A stretch of DNA of 64,000 bases from Takakia lepidozioides (GCA_030704615.1 CM060733.1:36022001-36086000); one strand, 5' to 3'. Counted from the stretch's first letter, positions 22,986 through 36,343 are shown. The notes: generated by a model from the sequence alone, not told the origin. Made by a program: numbers and translations.

Positions 22986-25764
22986 AAGATGAATAAGCTA
23001 GCCCACCAATATTATTTATCCAAACCTTTGTATAATCCTCTACCAATATGTTCTAAGCTGCCCTTGCAATGGCACGCATAATATGACTCACAACATTGTA
23101 CAGGATGCAATAGCTTCAATTGCTCGTGAGGCAACATTCCATGTTTTGCGATAGTAGACATGCTCTTCCATCTCTTCAAAGTTCATCACCATTCCACTAG
23201 GCGTCGTGTTGACATTGTCTTTTCCTAGGATGTTTTTCTTACATTGGACATCATCATCACAGGAAGTGGCTGCTCTTGTAGCTGTTCATGGTAAAGAACA
23301 AGATTACCATGATTCGAGGTATACATTCCTCCCGCTAGCAATCGAATTTTTTGGATATCTGCATTGTCAATTCGACAACATTCTGCGCACATGTGTTGTT
23401 GTATGGCAAAAAACAAAGATAGCTCCAATGCCTTTATCTTGTAGCCTTCTTTAGGCATGATACTCTATTGCGTTACAAAGAGCACAAGCTATGTCTATTT
23501 TGCGTCGGGCGGAAGTGGCAAAGGCAACTTCATCTTGCCTGCTAGCTCATTTTGACCCACCTTCTTTCTGGTTGTTTGATCTACTTTAGGCAGTATCAGT
23601 ACTATTTCTTTTTCTAGCGGAAAATCATTCGATTTCGACCTCGAAAATGGGTCAGCTACTTGTACAAATGAAATTATGTACAAAAGAATTATGAGGAGTA
23701 AAAAAATTAAGAAATTAGCCATAGAGCGTGAGTTGAATATCATTAAGTGATTTTGCCTACGTGGACCTGTTAAAACTTAAAACGTCTCACATGTTAAAAA
23801 GCCATTTTTCTAACCCTACCACCCTTGTTATATAGAATTTACATGTGACTTATGGCGATTTTGAAAAAATGAAACTCTGGGCAATAGGTGATGCTAGATC
23901 GGTTTGATTGGCTTTGTTGGCTCATCTTGCCTTAAGGCAAGGACTTCACATTCACTTGGGTCTACAAGTACTTAAGGCTGAAAATAGCTTAGACCTTAAG
24001 ATTAGAAGTGGGTGATGACTATAGAAAGTACCTATAGTACAACTAGCTTAAAGCTAAATAGTTTGGATTCGAAATATGTAGTTCATTTTAGACTTTAGGA
24101 GGTTGTGGGTTCAATCCATAATTTTACAAGAGATGCCATAAATTTACGCTTTGGGCTATTAACATGATTTATCTTTGCTCGTGGCATTAAAGAAATCAAA
24201 TTCATGTAAATATTATGGAATGGCTCGTGTAACTTACACTTTGTTCTAAAGAGGCCCAGACTACGCATCAGTGTCAAAAATGGCTAAGCGCCTGTTGTGC
24301 CTTCCCCAGGCGTTATCTCCTCTCCTTCGCATAATACTACTTCGTTATGCTAAATGCTAAACAAGGTAATACCTCCCTCAGATAACATCCTTCTTATTGA
24401 ACAATTTATAAAAAATAAATGGATGAATTTTCAAGGTTATTATGGATGAAAGTAGATTTCACTATTCGCAAAAATTAATTAAAAATAAATGTTAGCTTTG
24501 GCTCCGGGGAAGTTCCCCCTCAGTTAGCCTTCACGGCCTACCTTTTCCTTTCTCAATGGTGTTTTATTTCACTTAGAGGTTCGTGTTGACTCTTGTACAG
24601 TAACCTCATTTTGGTCTTTTATAAAGCTTTGCAGATATTGTTGTCATTAGCTCCTGAGCTGATATCGGATAGATAGATACTAGATACATCATTTCCCTCC
24701 GCCTACCGAACCACTCCATAGCTAGCTTTATGTGAGTCGGTTGTTGCCTCCTCTAGGAGAGATGATATCAGATAGATGGGAGATAGATCATTTTCTTAAG
24801 CCCACCAAACCACTCCGTAACTAGCTTTATGTGAGTATGTTGTTGTCGTCAACTGAACTAACCTTTTCATGTCATGGCTCAATGGCTCCGTAAACGTCAT
24901 GTGCCTCATGTTTATGCCATGGTTTGTAATACATGATTATTGCTCATGGTTTAAGGACCATGAGTTCTGCTCATGTCTGTTCATGGATGTATTCAAAAAC
25001 TTATGGGTGCTGCCTAAATGCTCCCCGGCTGAAACACAGAATACGAGTTGGATCTAGTCCTGGCTGAAGGATTGTTGGGCCACCATCCATAGTGTAAGAC
25101 ACTAAAATTTGTCCTACAGACCCAAATAGAACCCTTACCCTGTGGGGCACAAGCTCTTGGCATAAACGCCGAAGTTACAATTGTACCAGGTGACACCTGT
25201 CCTCACACATTTTCTTTATGAAATTCCTCATGGAAGTTGTGGAACTCATTGAAGTGAAATGCACCTATTAACAGTTTCGAAACATGTTAGGGTGCTATAC
25301 AAACAGGCCTTCCCATATCCCAGATGTTGAACCAATTCCTCTACTCTTCCTGAAAGAGAACTGATGTGGAATTACATCTGTTGCAAACAAAAAGACAGAA
25401 TATGCAAGGTCAGATTTCTGAGTGGGCAGAAGGGTGCAAGCAACAAACCATACACAAAGAACAGGAAGCTCATTCCATGAAATAATCTAAACTGCAACCA
25501 ACGAGATGGTCGCTTCTGAAGTCACAGACAGAAGGGCCATGACTCTCACAACAACAAAGTGTAATGCGGCCAGCTCTGTTTTGACCTACAATTGCCTCCA
25601 CTCACATACACGAGAATTTTATTTGCTTTCTGTACAAGTAACCAGCAGGATTCATCCCGAATGCAAGAGAGTAGATTCCTTCCATGCGATTTGTGTTGCT
25701 GCTGTTAATGGCTGGAGGATCTCAAATTCGACTGATTTTGGCTGCTTGGTGGCACCCTGCCCAG
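22986..25764. other. Gene-free repetitive stretch
   Basis: No recognisable gene. A two-copy repeat of about 107 bp lies at 24659-24850, each copy containing 'gatatc.gatagat' and 'ctagctttatgtgagt'. Catg-rich sequence follows at 24870-24985. A polymerase III B-box-like 'gtgggttcaatcc' sits near 24103, possibly a SINE head. A minus-strand ORF at 23495-23743 starts with a hydrophobic helix but matches nothing I know. The region is otherwise AT-rich. Confidence 0.4.
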
Positions 25765-28700
25765 TTACCCACGCCGCTCAATGTAAGAGCCAGAGAGTCC
25801 TGATGTCCCAAGAAGAGTGACCTGCTAATTCAGAGAGCAAGAAATTAAAATCTTCATAAAACAGCATAATTCAAACTCCCACCAACCAATACGGCTCATA
25901 GAGTTCGATCTTCCCAGTTCAAACTCAGACCCCTGAGCACCCATCCAAAATATACAACAAAATTTTAGGGGTCGCATCATCAGGCCAGTCCCATTGCCAA
26001 GCCTCTTACGGTTGAACTAACCCTCTACTCAACACAAGCGACCTCAAAACGAAGCCAATGCAGCAGCAGAGACTTCAAACCACTATTTGCATGCCATAAT
26101 CATCACAGCTGATTAGAACAGGTTATCCAACAGGGTAAGGGTTGAGTTGGTTGCGACAGCGACAACAGAAGCGGTGCACAATTACTCCTCATATTTATCT
26201 ATGGACACCCAACTAGACAAGCAGTCTGTGGAGGTTAATAAATGTTCGAAACCTGCAGATAGTACGTAATGACAGTTTCTTTACATGATTGTTGTATCAG
26301 GTTTTCCCTTTATCTTATCAGCACTCTGTAAAATGATTGGCCCTCAATCTCCAACCTTTTCTGCACTTTGCGTGAGCTCACGTTTTCTACTCAAGTCAGC
26401 AGGAGCGACGATAAGTTGGCCTGGTTTCAGCAATTTGAGCTTCCACCTTCCAAAATATGATACCTCGTTTAGAATATCGTCCTATAAACAGAGACATGTT
26501 CAGCAGGGTAATGGGTGATCAATTTGGCCATCCACCTCTAGACTACACTTCTCTCTTTGTAGGTCTATTTACTCTATGGGAGTGGAGGGGTTGAGGCCAA
26601 CGTCAGTGAGGCCACAGCCTCTAAAAACCTTTTCTGCTGGATGTCTTGGATGACCATGGGGGTTAGGCCCTAGGATAAATTTTAAATGACAAGGGGTCCA
26701 AACTTTATACCATCTCTGGCAACAAGCTACAGCAAGAAATGTCTGAAGTGCGTGTCTTCTCTCTACAGTGTCTCCCTGATTAAACTAGGTGTTGAGATAG
26801 GGTAAAAAACCACCTTTCCCCATTTTGGGTGTAGGCCAGCGCAGCGCATCTTAATTTGCAGGAGCATACCACCCAGCTCATTCTCCACCTTCTTCTTTAA
26901 ATAGCCTTCCCTATCATCATCAAATGATTCAAGGTATTTTGTGTACTTTCTGTGCGCAGCTTCCACAGCCTTGTATAGTGGGTCTGGGATGTTACTGACA
27001 TCCTGCATCCCATCCGACAAGGCCCAGAAATATCAGAGCATGGCATCACAGCATGAAGAGATGGAAGACCAGTTAAAACCTCTGAGCTTGGCTGAGAAAT
27101 TCTCAACAGCAGATTGGAAGTAGCTGTGGCTCTGCAACCACACTGTGCATGCAACTAGGAGTTGACTGAGCAAATCCACAGGAAACCATGTTCCCACAGC
27201 CTGCAACCCAGAATGATCCTGAAGGAAGGCACAACCCATTTGAATCTAATTTCGCTGCTTGACAAGAATAACTTGGACCCATATGGTTCATTTTTCTATA
27301 TCTGAAATCACCGAAGCTCTTAACAAGTAAGTGCGTAAGTACATGATGACCAAACTGAATGACTTATCAGTCAGATTGCAGTATAACAACCTCCACTTCA
27401 TATTAATAGCAGTAGCAACTTAAGACTCATCCTGTCCAGTGAAATTGAAAAATACACCAGAACTCTGCTGCGGTAATTGAGCACATCATAATACTCAATC
27501 CTAGTGAAATACGCAATGTGGAGCTTTCCCACAACCCGGAAGAAAAATTCACCCTACATCATCATCAAGCCTAGAAACCATGGCGTAATACCAACCCTGG
27601 ATTAGTTGGTGAGCTTATCATAAATCAGTAAAAGTGAACAACTAACCTCCCCAGTTCCCCCGCTCATATCAGAGAGCTCCATCAACAACCCTGTCAGTGT
27701 CTCTGAGAACTTTTCGACAGCTTGAGCAGATTGCCATGTGCTCGTCAATGCCTCGTTCCCTACATTGTCACCACTGTTGCTTGAAAGTGCAGTCTGGACA
27801 GAGGCCTTTACATTTGGCTCAATCTTTGACCAGCTAGAGCCCAACAACCCATTGAGAGCCTTTTTTACACTTTCATCCTTGATATCTGGTAAGATGCTCA
27901 TATCAGAAGTCAATTGTCGCACCTGGAGGGCTAGTGGTCGTTGTGAGAGAAGCCTCCCTGTTATGCAACCACAAAGCAGCACAATTGTAAGGAAATCATC
28001 TACCCGCCTTAGTATCTCATGATGCTTGTCATGAATCCACCACAACAAACCAACGGACTGCACCCACCACTACAGATCAGTGCGAACCTCAGAATGCCAC
28101 AGCTGGGTCAGGGCTGAGGGAGCCAGGAAGCTGTAGGCTGTACATACTTCAGTGCTGAGCTCATTTCATAAACTCACTATCTAACATAATCTGCTGTCAG
28201 ATGCAATCAGAGTTTAAACGGTTTAGAGTTTGTAAAAGACTTCACATCAGCAGTATGTGGCTCTCCTATGGGGTCTGCCAACAATACCAAAGCCCCACTT
28301 GAAATGTACAACACTACCCCCTTAAAACCTAACCCTACATTGTCTTAATCAACACACATCCATACCTTCTCATGAATATCAGGCAGGGACGTGCAGGGAT
28401 CAAGGAGAAAACTGGGGCTAAGAGTTCTTTAAGAAGTTGTTGACCGTGCACCGAAATTGGGTTTTATGGATGGGAACAAGACAGACGGTATGCTACATCA
28501 AAATCTCCATCGATGCCCTACACGAAGTTCTAAATCCCACTGTTAACCTCTGTTGACCGCACTGCCATTCCTGGCATGTAGCGTTGGCGAGCTCTTCCCT
28601 TCACTCTCAAATGACCAATTTCATCACTAACCGAAGTAACTCTAACTCGGAAACATCTGAAATCGACAGCACCACATCACCGAAAATGGGCATGCGACCT

Positions 28701-28911
28701 GTTGATCACAGATCAACCGTCACTTAAGAAAACCCATAAGAGTATTTCACGCAGGTACCAGGACGGAAAAGGTACATAGCCTGCTGATCTCATGGTTCAG
28801 TAACTGTGCCCTCAGGGAAACACCCACATGCGAGGTGAAGGAGAGGTACCTGGTTCGGAAGAAACCAAAATTTTGCCCACTCCAACGACAGGCGATGGGG
28901 ACCTCCACCAT
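25765..28911 (-). CDS. Conserved plant protein of unknown function, with an in-frame TGA
   Basis: Three phase-0 exons can be joined: 28069-27647, 27200-26814 and 25821-25765 (stop). The first contains 'LTSDMSILPDIKDESVKKAL' and 'NEALTSTWQSAQAVEKFSET'. The second contains 'DPLYKAVEAAHRKYTKYLES' and 'ELGGMLLQIKMRCAGLHPKW'. The last encodes VTLLGTSGLSGSYIERRG. I believe this pattern is shared with an uncharacterised plant protein family, but I cannot name it. A possible first exon starts at 28911 ('MVEVPIACRWSGQNFGFF', donor after 28850), but it ends in phase 2 and does not join directly, so 5' exons are unresolved. Exon 2 is interrupted by TGA at 27035-27033, between 'SSCCDAML' and 'YFWALSDGMQ'; the frame is conserved on both sides. 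Either the allele is a recent pseudogene or this is a sequence error. Confidence 0.6.
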
Positions 28912-29039
28912 TGAGAAGACGCAGCCACATGGTGCATACGAGAGAGCAAGAGGCGCGCTGCACCCCGAAGTCTGAGCGCCATTGCTACAGTGCTTCCTCT
29001 CTTCTGTCCCTCCCTCCAACATGCACTTCACCACCTACT

Positions 29040-30048
29040 TACTACTTGCCACTCATATGAACAATAACAGAATTTTATGAGCGAATACACTCACAAACAG
29101 ACCATCAGATCAAACATTAATCTCATTTCTAATTGGAACTGTAACTTCAAACCAGAACACTTGCTACCAGAAAATGATGGTCCTCAATATGTGTTTAGCA
29201 GGACATATTTTTTATTTTATTTTTTCAACAGAACAGGGGGAATGATTGTAAATTGTAACCCTGATAAATTTTATTAATAAGTTATTCGGGGAAAAAAATT
29301 AAAACCCCTATTACACCATAAGGCGCACACACTTTTTTCTTTTCTTTTATGGGAAACACCTGAGAGCAACAGCTCACAATTCAGGCCCCTAAATTATAGA
29401 GGAGAAAATCACATCTTTCACACTAACTTCGCAATAGTACACTATGTGTTAGCACCATTACCTATTTTTAATGGAAAGGGCTATTGTAACCTTCGTGTTC
29501 AACAAGCCCCAGTGGTGTCCTATCTTCGATGTGAGATAAGATGATTAGATTTTTTAATTTTTTTAATTTACAGGTCCGAGAGAGAACCTAAAACTTATTC
29601 ATGAGGAAAAAGTAACCTCACATGACATGCCATGGAGGCTAATGAAAGGGACGCTACCCCGTAACTAGATACTAAGAGGAGGAACTTTATAAAAAATTCC
29701 TAGATCATAGAAGTCCTAAGGGGGGCTAAGCCTATTTGAAACAGCGGGAACTTAGGGAACACAAGGAACATTCTTCTAAGGGACCCTTTTCTTCCTAGAA
29801 GCAGGAGAGCTGCGCTTTGGACTTCCCCTTCCTGAAGCTTCTGCGATGACGGTAGTTAGTATCCGAGTCCTCTTCCTCGACAGGAGAGAGAGGGGTGCTC
29901 ATGGAGCTAGCAACCCTAGGGGAGGGTGTCATTCCACCAGATTGTGGTGTCTGAGATTCTCCTGCACAGTCGACCACCTTTTGCTCGGGAGATATCAAAG
30001 CCAGAGAGGGGGGTTGGTAGGACGTGAGCACAGCGGTGAGTAGAGCTC
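29040..30048. other. Intergenic, AT-rich; short Ser/Arg-rich minus-strand ORF
   Basis: No gene is supported. A minus-strand ORF at 29795-30031 (78 aa) ends '...EEEDSDTNYRHRRSFRKGKS' plus a few residues. Its acidic run followed by a basic tail resembles the end of a LINE ORF1 or a chromatin-type linker, but that is a guess. The rest is AT-rich with T and A runs near 29205-29345 and 29550. Confidence 0.3.
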
Positions 30049-30150
30049 ACGTGAGCACAAACCCACGGTCATGGGGGTTTTATAATTTTTAAACCGCGGT
30101 CATAGGAGTTATATGTTCTCAAAACGGAATTAAACCATAGGCGGATATAG
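30049..30150 (+). repeat. Left member of an inverted repeat pair flanking the LINE block
   Basis: The sequence 'cacaaacccacggtcatggg' then 'cggtcataggagttatatg', 'caaaacgga' and 'aaaccatag' is the reverse complement, at roughly 80-85% by eye, of 37262-37357 and of its tandem copy 368 bp further on. It begins beside a CTCACGTGAGCAC palindrome, which also occurs at 36353-36367. Confidence 0.75.
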
Positions 30151-30379
30151 AGACACGGTGCATTTATAGGCTTTTTGTGCCTATTTCTGTCCCTAACCCA
30201 AAACCCTAATGCGGAATATGCACACATAATGTATATCTACAAGCTCCAAGTTCCACATATCTACAGCTAAGTTGGTATCCTACAAAAGAATAACACATTA
30301 GGGAAAAACAAAGTCACAATAACCAACACTATCCAAAACATACAAATAACCAAACAATAGTTGAACAATTTAATATAAT

Positions 30380-30560
30380 GAGGCAAATAACGGGTTTCGT
30401 TAACGAAATAAATCAAGGTATCAGGTTTTGCCAGCGAAATAATGGATTTCGCTAGCGAAATAGTAGGTTTTGCCTCGAAATAGTGCGTTTTGCTAGCAAA
30501 ACATTGGATTTTGCCAGCGAAAAAAAGGGTTTCGTAGGCGAAATTTCCAGGCATCGCAGG
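30380..30560. repeat. Short-unit array of TTTCGC/GCGAAA palindromic words
   Basis: Seven or so irregular copies of a 25-30-bp unit with 'ggttttgccagcgaaat', 'ggatttcgctagcgaaata' and 'gttttgctagcaaaac'. Each unit centres on a small palindrome (cgctagcg, tgctagca, ttaacgaa). Related GCGAAA words occur on the other side of the LINE at 36390-36990. Confidence 0.75.
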
Positions 30561-30915
30561 ATAGGTCATTATCATATGGTTTCGTGGGCAAAATAAAATG
30601 TATTTGTGGTTGGTTTTGCATGTAAGAGATGACATGAAATTTTTTTATTTCGGTAACAAATTGTTATGTGCTTGTGTATACAGGAAAATAAAACACGGAA
30701 ATAGGGCACCCGTCCATATTTATAACTCATTTTGTGCATATTTTTCCCGTGCCTATTTTTCTTCGTATGGTTTGTGCTCACATGAGCACAAGTCTGCTCA
30801 TGAGCGCAAATTGCACATTTTAGTTTCGTTATCACATCTTTTCAAGAATATTCTTGGAATTCCTGGTATATCCTCTTCTGCTCATGTGAGCAGGCTCATG
30901 CTCACGTGAGTCTAC

Positions 30916-33900
30916 TCACATGCTACCCAACCTCCCAGAGAGTAGTTGTTCCCTTCTAGTCTCAGAGCATCTTGAAAGAACTGCACACACAACACCCCAC
31001 GTTTTTCTTGCCTCAAACATCGTGTCTGAGTGAACTCCAAACAAAACAACTTTAACACAACTCATCTTTCCCTCATAGAACAATGCATATCTAGATCTCC
31101 AAATGTTCCATAGGTTGTGTGCCCTTAACACCGTCCACACTGGACAGGTGCTAATGAGGCCACTACTATTAGCGTTTAACAGCAGAGCAGCAGGAATGAC
31201 AGATGGAACCGAGTTCCAGAAAGCATAGAAGGAGAGCACCTTTCTCCATACCTGGACTGGCACATCACAAGACAACATACAATGCTCTAATGATTCTAGA
31301 GAGAGAGATGAACTACCAATACATAGATTGCTACAGTCAGAGATAAAAGAGGAGACAGGCAGTATCCTATTGGTTATCTTCCACATGAACCAATTTTTGC
31401 AGCTCTTGTCTTCCTCCAACATCAGGCCAGATGGCCTTCCATGGCAAAGTGTGGTTGGTAACAGGAAGCCACTTTGCATCCCACTTGGAATACAACAAGA
31501 CAGGGGGCTTCATGAGCAAGTAACCCATTTTGACTTTGAAGCTGAAGAAAGGGTTGTGTTTTTTAGACATCCATGACCACTCCCCCGGGTCAAACTGGAG
31601 AATTTTGAGGGGAGCATGTAAAAACCATCTGAATGTCCCTACGTAATGTGCAATCACAGGCGCGGGATGCGGACTGACTTCCCCCGAAGGCAATCAAAAC
31701 ACCCTAATTGCATACAAGGCATCCTCGTGCATGGAAATCCAGATTGGATCCGAGAGATTACCTCCAACATCTGGAGAAAACCTCCACCCCGTGAGGTCGG
31801 TACCCAATCTGTGTGTGGCAAAAAAAACATACATGCTTTGCCTGAGAGCTCCCCAACCAGAGTGGAAAGAGTTGGCCGATTAGAAGGCCGAGAGCACAAC
31901 GAAATCCATGTATCCGGAATGTTCTCATGAATGGTGGCCAATGCAGCCACCCTTCTTTGGATGACGAAAATTCGGCCGGGGGGCAAAATGCACCAGAGTC
32001 CTAGAAGTGGGAAAAGTGAGCAAAACTTGCAGATTCCCATACCTGGACCAAGACTTGGTATTTTTAAGCAAAGTGTCAAAGTGCGAGTTATAGTTTAGAA
32101 ACATAGGTTGCCTGAGAGCCTCATATACTGAGGCGGGTTCTCTGAAACAAGAATGAATGAACACGGAACCAGGCACATGACCAAATAGAGCCCCAGGCCG
32201 GAGATCCTTGCCAAACGCCATTGGACTTTGGTGTTCCTTGAACCATCCACTGGAGGGAAAGGCCCACTGCCCAACAGCAAGAGACGATGACATTACATGT
32301 TGTCTGACCAACATACTCCAGGGTGTGTTCACATGAGTCAGCATGCGGGCATCCATTTTGCCAAGAGCGCAGTTATCTAGGTTTCTGGGTCAATAATTCC
32401 TAAACCACCATACTTTTTTGGTTGCGTGATTTGAACCCAGCTACCGAGGGCTTTGCGATTGGGAGAGGCTGGGATGCCCACCACAGGAAGTTACGAACCA
32501 AAGCCTTAACCTACTTTATCATCTCAGATCCTGGGGACCAAATCGAGGCTATATACCAAAAGGAAGCAAGCAAAACCTGGTTGGCGACCAGAGCTCACCC
32601 AGCTATGGATAAAAAAAATGGAGCACCAGTGCGTTAGCTTCTTCCCGAGCTTTGCAATGACCGCTTGACATCGCTGAGCATCCGACAATCCATGTCTAAT
32701 CAAATGACCCAGGAGAGTATGTGCCTCCCCATCTCCCAGCCACTTGAGACCCAAATTCTATCCCCACGGATCACAGTGAGATGATGTGGAGCCCGGGTTG
32801 AGCCTGGAGATGTTGGCCACCGATTTTCCCAATTGACACTCAAACCAGAGGCCCCACAGAAGAGCTGAAGGGTCTGGAGCATCAGAGTGACATTACTCTG
32901 CGCACTGTTATCAACTAGGAGAGTAATATCATCAGCGTACATTGATGATTTGACAGACAAGGGCCGAGGCAACACCCTAGGGATTTTAAGGCCCATCAAA
33001 TCGTTGTCCGCATGTAGAATGTTGTTTAGAGAATCAACTGCCACTAGGAAGAGGAAGGGCGCTAGTGGGCATCCCTACCTAACCGATCTAGTATGAAGCT
33101 GGAAAGGTGGGGAGAGGTGACCATTCACTAGCATTCTACTCGAGGCAGAGTGCAATAAAATTTGAACCCAGTTTAGGAAGGTACCCCAAATTCCAACCTT
33201 GTGCAGAGCCTCAAGGAGGAACTGCTAGTCGACATTGTCGAATGCTTTTTCAAAATCGAGCATGAGGAGAGCTAATGGCTGGTCATTGGAGTGAGCTTGG
33301 CAGAAATCCTAAAAATGCGCCAAAAAAATATTGTCGAGAATCGTTATATTTTTGAGGAGACCCTTCTGCTTTGGGCGAATTATCTTGGAAAAAAGGCTGT
33401 AGGCAAAGAGCTAAAGCCTTGGCAATGATTTTATAAGAAGCATTGAGGAGCGCGATAGGTGTCATGCACCTAAGCATCGTGCCACAATATACATCGTTGT
33501 CCAATCACACTTCCTAGCATATAGTCCTAGAAAACTATGCCACAATAGTGATACGAAAATGGTGAAAAGATATGAACCCACTCTATCATGTTATATAAGT
33601 CAAGCCAATAGCACCTTTTGTCGCGGCCTTTCGCCTTGAGGGCAGGGGATCGGGACACAAAAGGGGCTGCCCTCGTGGTGGGGGCAGTGGCAACAATAGA
33701 TACGGGGGCTGAAGCACCCTTGAGTGCCCAAGGCACTCAAGGAGGCGGAACCCCGCACACCGGGTTGCGGTGGGGGTGGTTCCACGAGGGGTGGTGGTAG
33801 TTTAGTGGGACTTAGTGGGGGTGGCATAAGACTCACCATGGGGCGGAGACCTTGTGGTGGGAGTCGTGGGGAGTCTTGGGACTCATCACGGTCCAATGGG

Positions 33901-36240
33901 GCCATGGTGGGTGGGCCAAGACTCACCACGACTCACCACCGGGAATGGAGGGTCTTCGTGGTGGTTCGCCATAAAAGGACGGTGTTGTTTGTGAAACCCC
34001 CACAGACAGTCACAGAACTATATATAGGGAGTAGTAACCCCGAGAACGGTGCAAGCCCGTTGATGACCAAAAACTAATGAGTAAACGTGCGAGCCGGAAA
34101 GCGACCAAGGTGTGGGGAGCTGTTCCGAACTGCCAACAACCAAAGGGAATTTCCACTAGGCCCAAATTGAGAGAGGATCTTGTGGAGGAGCAAGGGGGAC
34201 CGTTATGTCCCGATGAGCAACCGAAGCTCCGAGTTGGCCCGGCGGCCAGTTTGGGAGTTAGGCGCGCGCATCAAAGCGAGTAACTATGACTTGAAGGGGA
34301 GCTTACCGAAGTGAGGTGCGCGACATCTTTGCTAAATGACTCCACCATATAGACCTCACCCACACTCCATCTCAGGCACTATAGCTATAGCGGCAAGAAA
34401 AGCCTCGGGAGGCTCGACTAGAAGAAGACGAGCCTTCCTACACATCACGTGGAGATAACCCTCTCCACATCCCAAGTAAGGTTCGCCACCTCACTTGGCA
34501 CATGGAACCAAAGGAAGTCCCAATGCTAATAGAATACAAATATAAATGTATAAAGTCCTAATTAGTTAGAAATAACTATTTCTAACTAACTAGAACTAAA
34601 ACCATGACATAGGCCTGTAGTTAGCTACCTTATTTTTGTCTCTCTTCTTGAAGATGAGGGTGATGGTCCCTTGAGAGACCTGCGAGGGAAGGATCCCTTT
34701 GGCTATGACGTCTTCAGCCATTGCTAAAAAATCATCTCCAATGACTGACCAGAGCGGCTTAAACATTTCTATGGGCAATCCGTCTAGACCCGGAGACTTA
34801 TTTGAACTCATAGATTCCACGGCCTCAAGTAGCTCAATCTTGGTGAATGGGGCGGTCAATGCATTCTGCTTGACTTCCGAGAGGTTTGTGGGAACCTTCT
34901 GGAGAACATCGGATCTTTTAGCCGATGTGTCCAAAGATATTGAACCAAAGAGCCTAGCAAAGTAGTTGCCAGCTATCTTCGCCATGAGTTTGGGATGTGA
35001 GGTGATGTCGCCTCCCTCATCAACCAGGGCAGAGATAGAGGTTGTTGTTTGCAGCCGTTGCCGCGCCTTTTGCAAGAAATACGAGTTCATTTTCTCTCAT
35101 TTAAGAGACCAAGCAATACCTGCTTTTCACTTCATTGCCTGCTCTTTCAAACTGGTTAAGGCCGCCAGGTTTCTCTTTGCCTCCACCAGTGAGGCGTGCG
35201 TGCTGGGTCCCACCGACCCATTTTCAATGAGCCACTCGCAATGGAGATGCATTTGAGCATAACATTCTCATTTCTTTTTCTTTCATTGGCCACCTGCTTA
35301 GAAAATGATTGCGCCTCTTTCCTGGTTGCATATAACCTCTGCAGGTATTTGAGCGTAGGGGAATGAACGGATGAGCCCGCATCTTTCCAAGCCTTTTTGA
35401 GCCTATCAATTAATGAGGGAGCCCTGAGCAGCATAGGGTTTAATCTAAAAAAACCGCAAGGCTTTAGCTTGGATCCCTGGAGGGGCTATGGAGATGGAGA
35501 TCTGCGCGTGGTCAAAGTCCGGCAATATTGGTGCCTGCCCAAATGGTTGTACCCATGATTTTGGCAGCATGGGTGCAGTATGCTCTGTCCAGTCTAGCCA
35601 TGCATAAGTTTGGAGGGGCTCTGTTGTTGGTCCATGTAAAACAAATGGACTCCTATTGGAAAGCGTATGTATCAGCCAGTCCCACCGAGAAACAAAAAGA
35701 GTTCCATGCTGACAATTCATTTGGAGACAAAGGATGTACAGTTGAGCCAAGTTGGTCAGCTAGGTATATTAAAATCACCAACTAAGAACCAGTGTTCAAT
35801 AAGCGGACACTCAAGGATTTTTGAACGCAACAAGCACCAAAGCTCAATTCTCTCCGTAACGTCATTGGGTGTGAATATATTTATGAAAGCACAGGTTTCA
35901 ACCGAAGCCGAAGGAATAGTGCAAAGACACTGAACTCTACCTACAACCCAAGTCTCCACCGATTGGATAACACTCTTCAGTGCCACCCCTGGAGTCAGTG
36001 GCCGTGGGATTCCACCAAGCTACATTTGAAGGCCAGATAAAGGAAGTCAAGGATGTGATCTTCTTGAAGTCGAGCTTGTGCTCTTGAATGAAGATGATGG
36101 CATTCGTAGAGATTAAAAGGGCAGCCCAAGATAGAATCCTCTTTGGCATGGAGGCATCCGAGCCTATTCCCCTTATATTCCAGGAGATGAGAGACCAAGT
36201 CATGGGGGCCTACTATCGTAGCCCATGACATTGCCATAAT
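30916..36240 (-). pseudogene. Decayed LINE (non-LTR retrotransposon) ORF2, split by an LTR insertion
   Basis: Read on the minus strand, the fragments follow the order of a plant L1-type ORF2. An apurinic endonuclease start lies at about 36200 ('LISWNIRGIG') and continues near 35760 ('FLVGDFNIPS'). The reverse-transcriptase entry is at 35090-34614 ('NKSPGLDGLPIEMFKPLW', then 'NYRP'). The frame resumes at about 33457 ('IALLNASYKIIAKALA'), after a 1,150-bp insertion exactly between NYRP and IALLN. Next come 'GCPLAPFLFLVAVDSL' and YADD (32928-32939). A conserved 'LTHWCSIFFIHS' segment follows, and a C-terminal RT zinc-binding region near 31350-31230 ('CSNLCIGSSSLSLE', 'EHCMLSCDVPVQVW'), ending at 30916. 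Many stops and frame changes show it is inactive. The full original length is about 4.2 kb without the insertion. Confidence 0.85.
33460..34609 (+). mobile_element. Solo LTR inserted in the LINE (1,150 bp, TG...CA ends, TAGG target duplication)
   Basis: The insertion starts TGTCATG and ends CATGACA, so it has TG...CA termini in a 7-bp inverted repeat, as plant LTRs do. It is flanked by TAGG at 33456-33459 and 34610-34613. Removing it restores the LINE reading frame through NYRP-IALLN. It contains repeated 'gtggtggg' and 'gactcaccacg' words, a TATA-like 'actatatatagggag' near 34018, and no coding region. A related, older copy lies at 22290-22985. A single LTR without internal sequence indicates unequal recombination of a full element or a very short TRIM-type element. 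The target duplication is 4 bp, or 5 bp if one terminal base is shared. Confidence 0.85.
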
Positions 36241-36343
36241 TTGATAGCTATAAATAAGAATGCAGTGTATGAAACTGGAGATCAGCGGAGGTTAGCACAT
36301 GGAATAAGTTCTTGAGCGCGTTTCCACAATCATGTGGAGTTTG

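Noticed and set aside
23495-23743. Minus-strand ORF with a hydrophobic helix as a small membrane protein gene
   Set aside because: It lies in AT-rich repeat-like DNA, has no recognised homology and no supporting gene structure. I could not separate it from chance.
27033-27035. Selenocysteine or recoding at the in-frame TGA
   Set aside because: Land plants lack selenocysteine insertion, and the flanking residues do not suggest a redox site.
30380-30560. CRISPR-like array
   Set aside because: Units are irregular, overlapping and degenerate, without constant-length spacers, and the genome is a plant.
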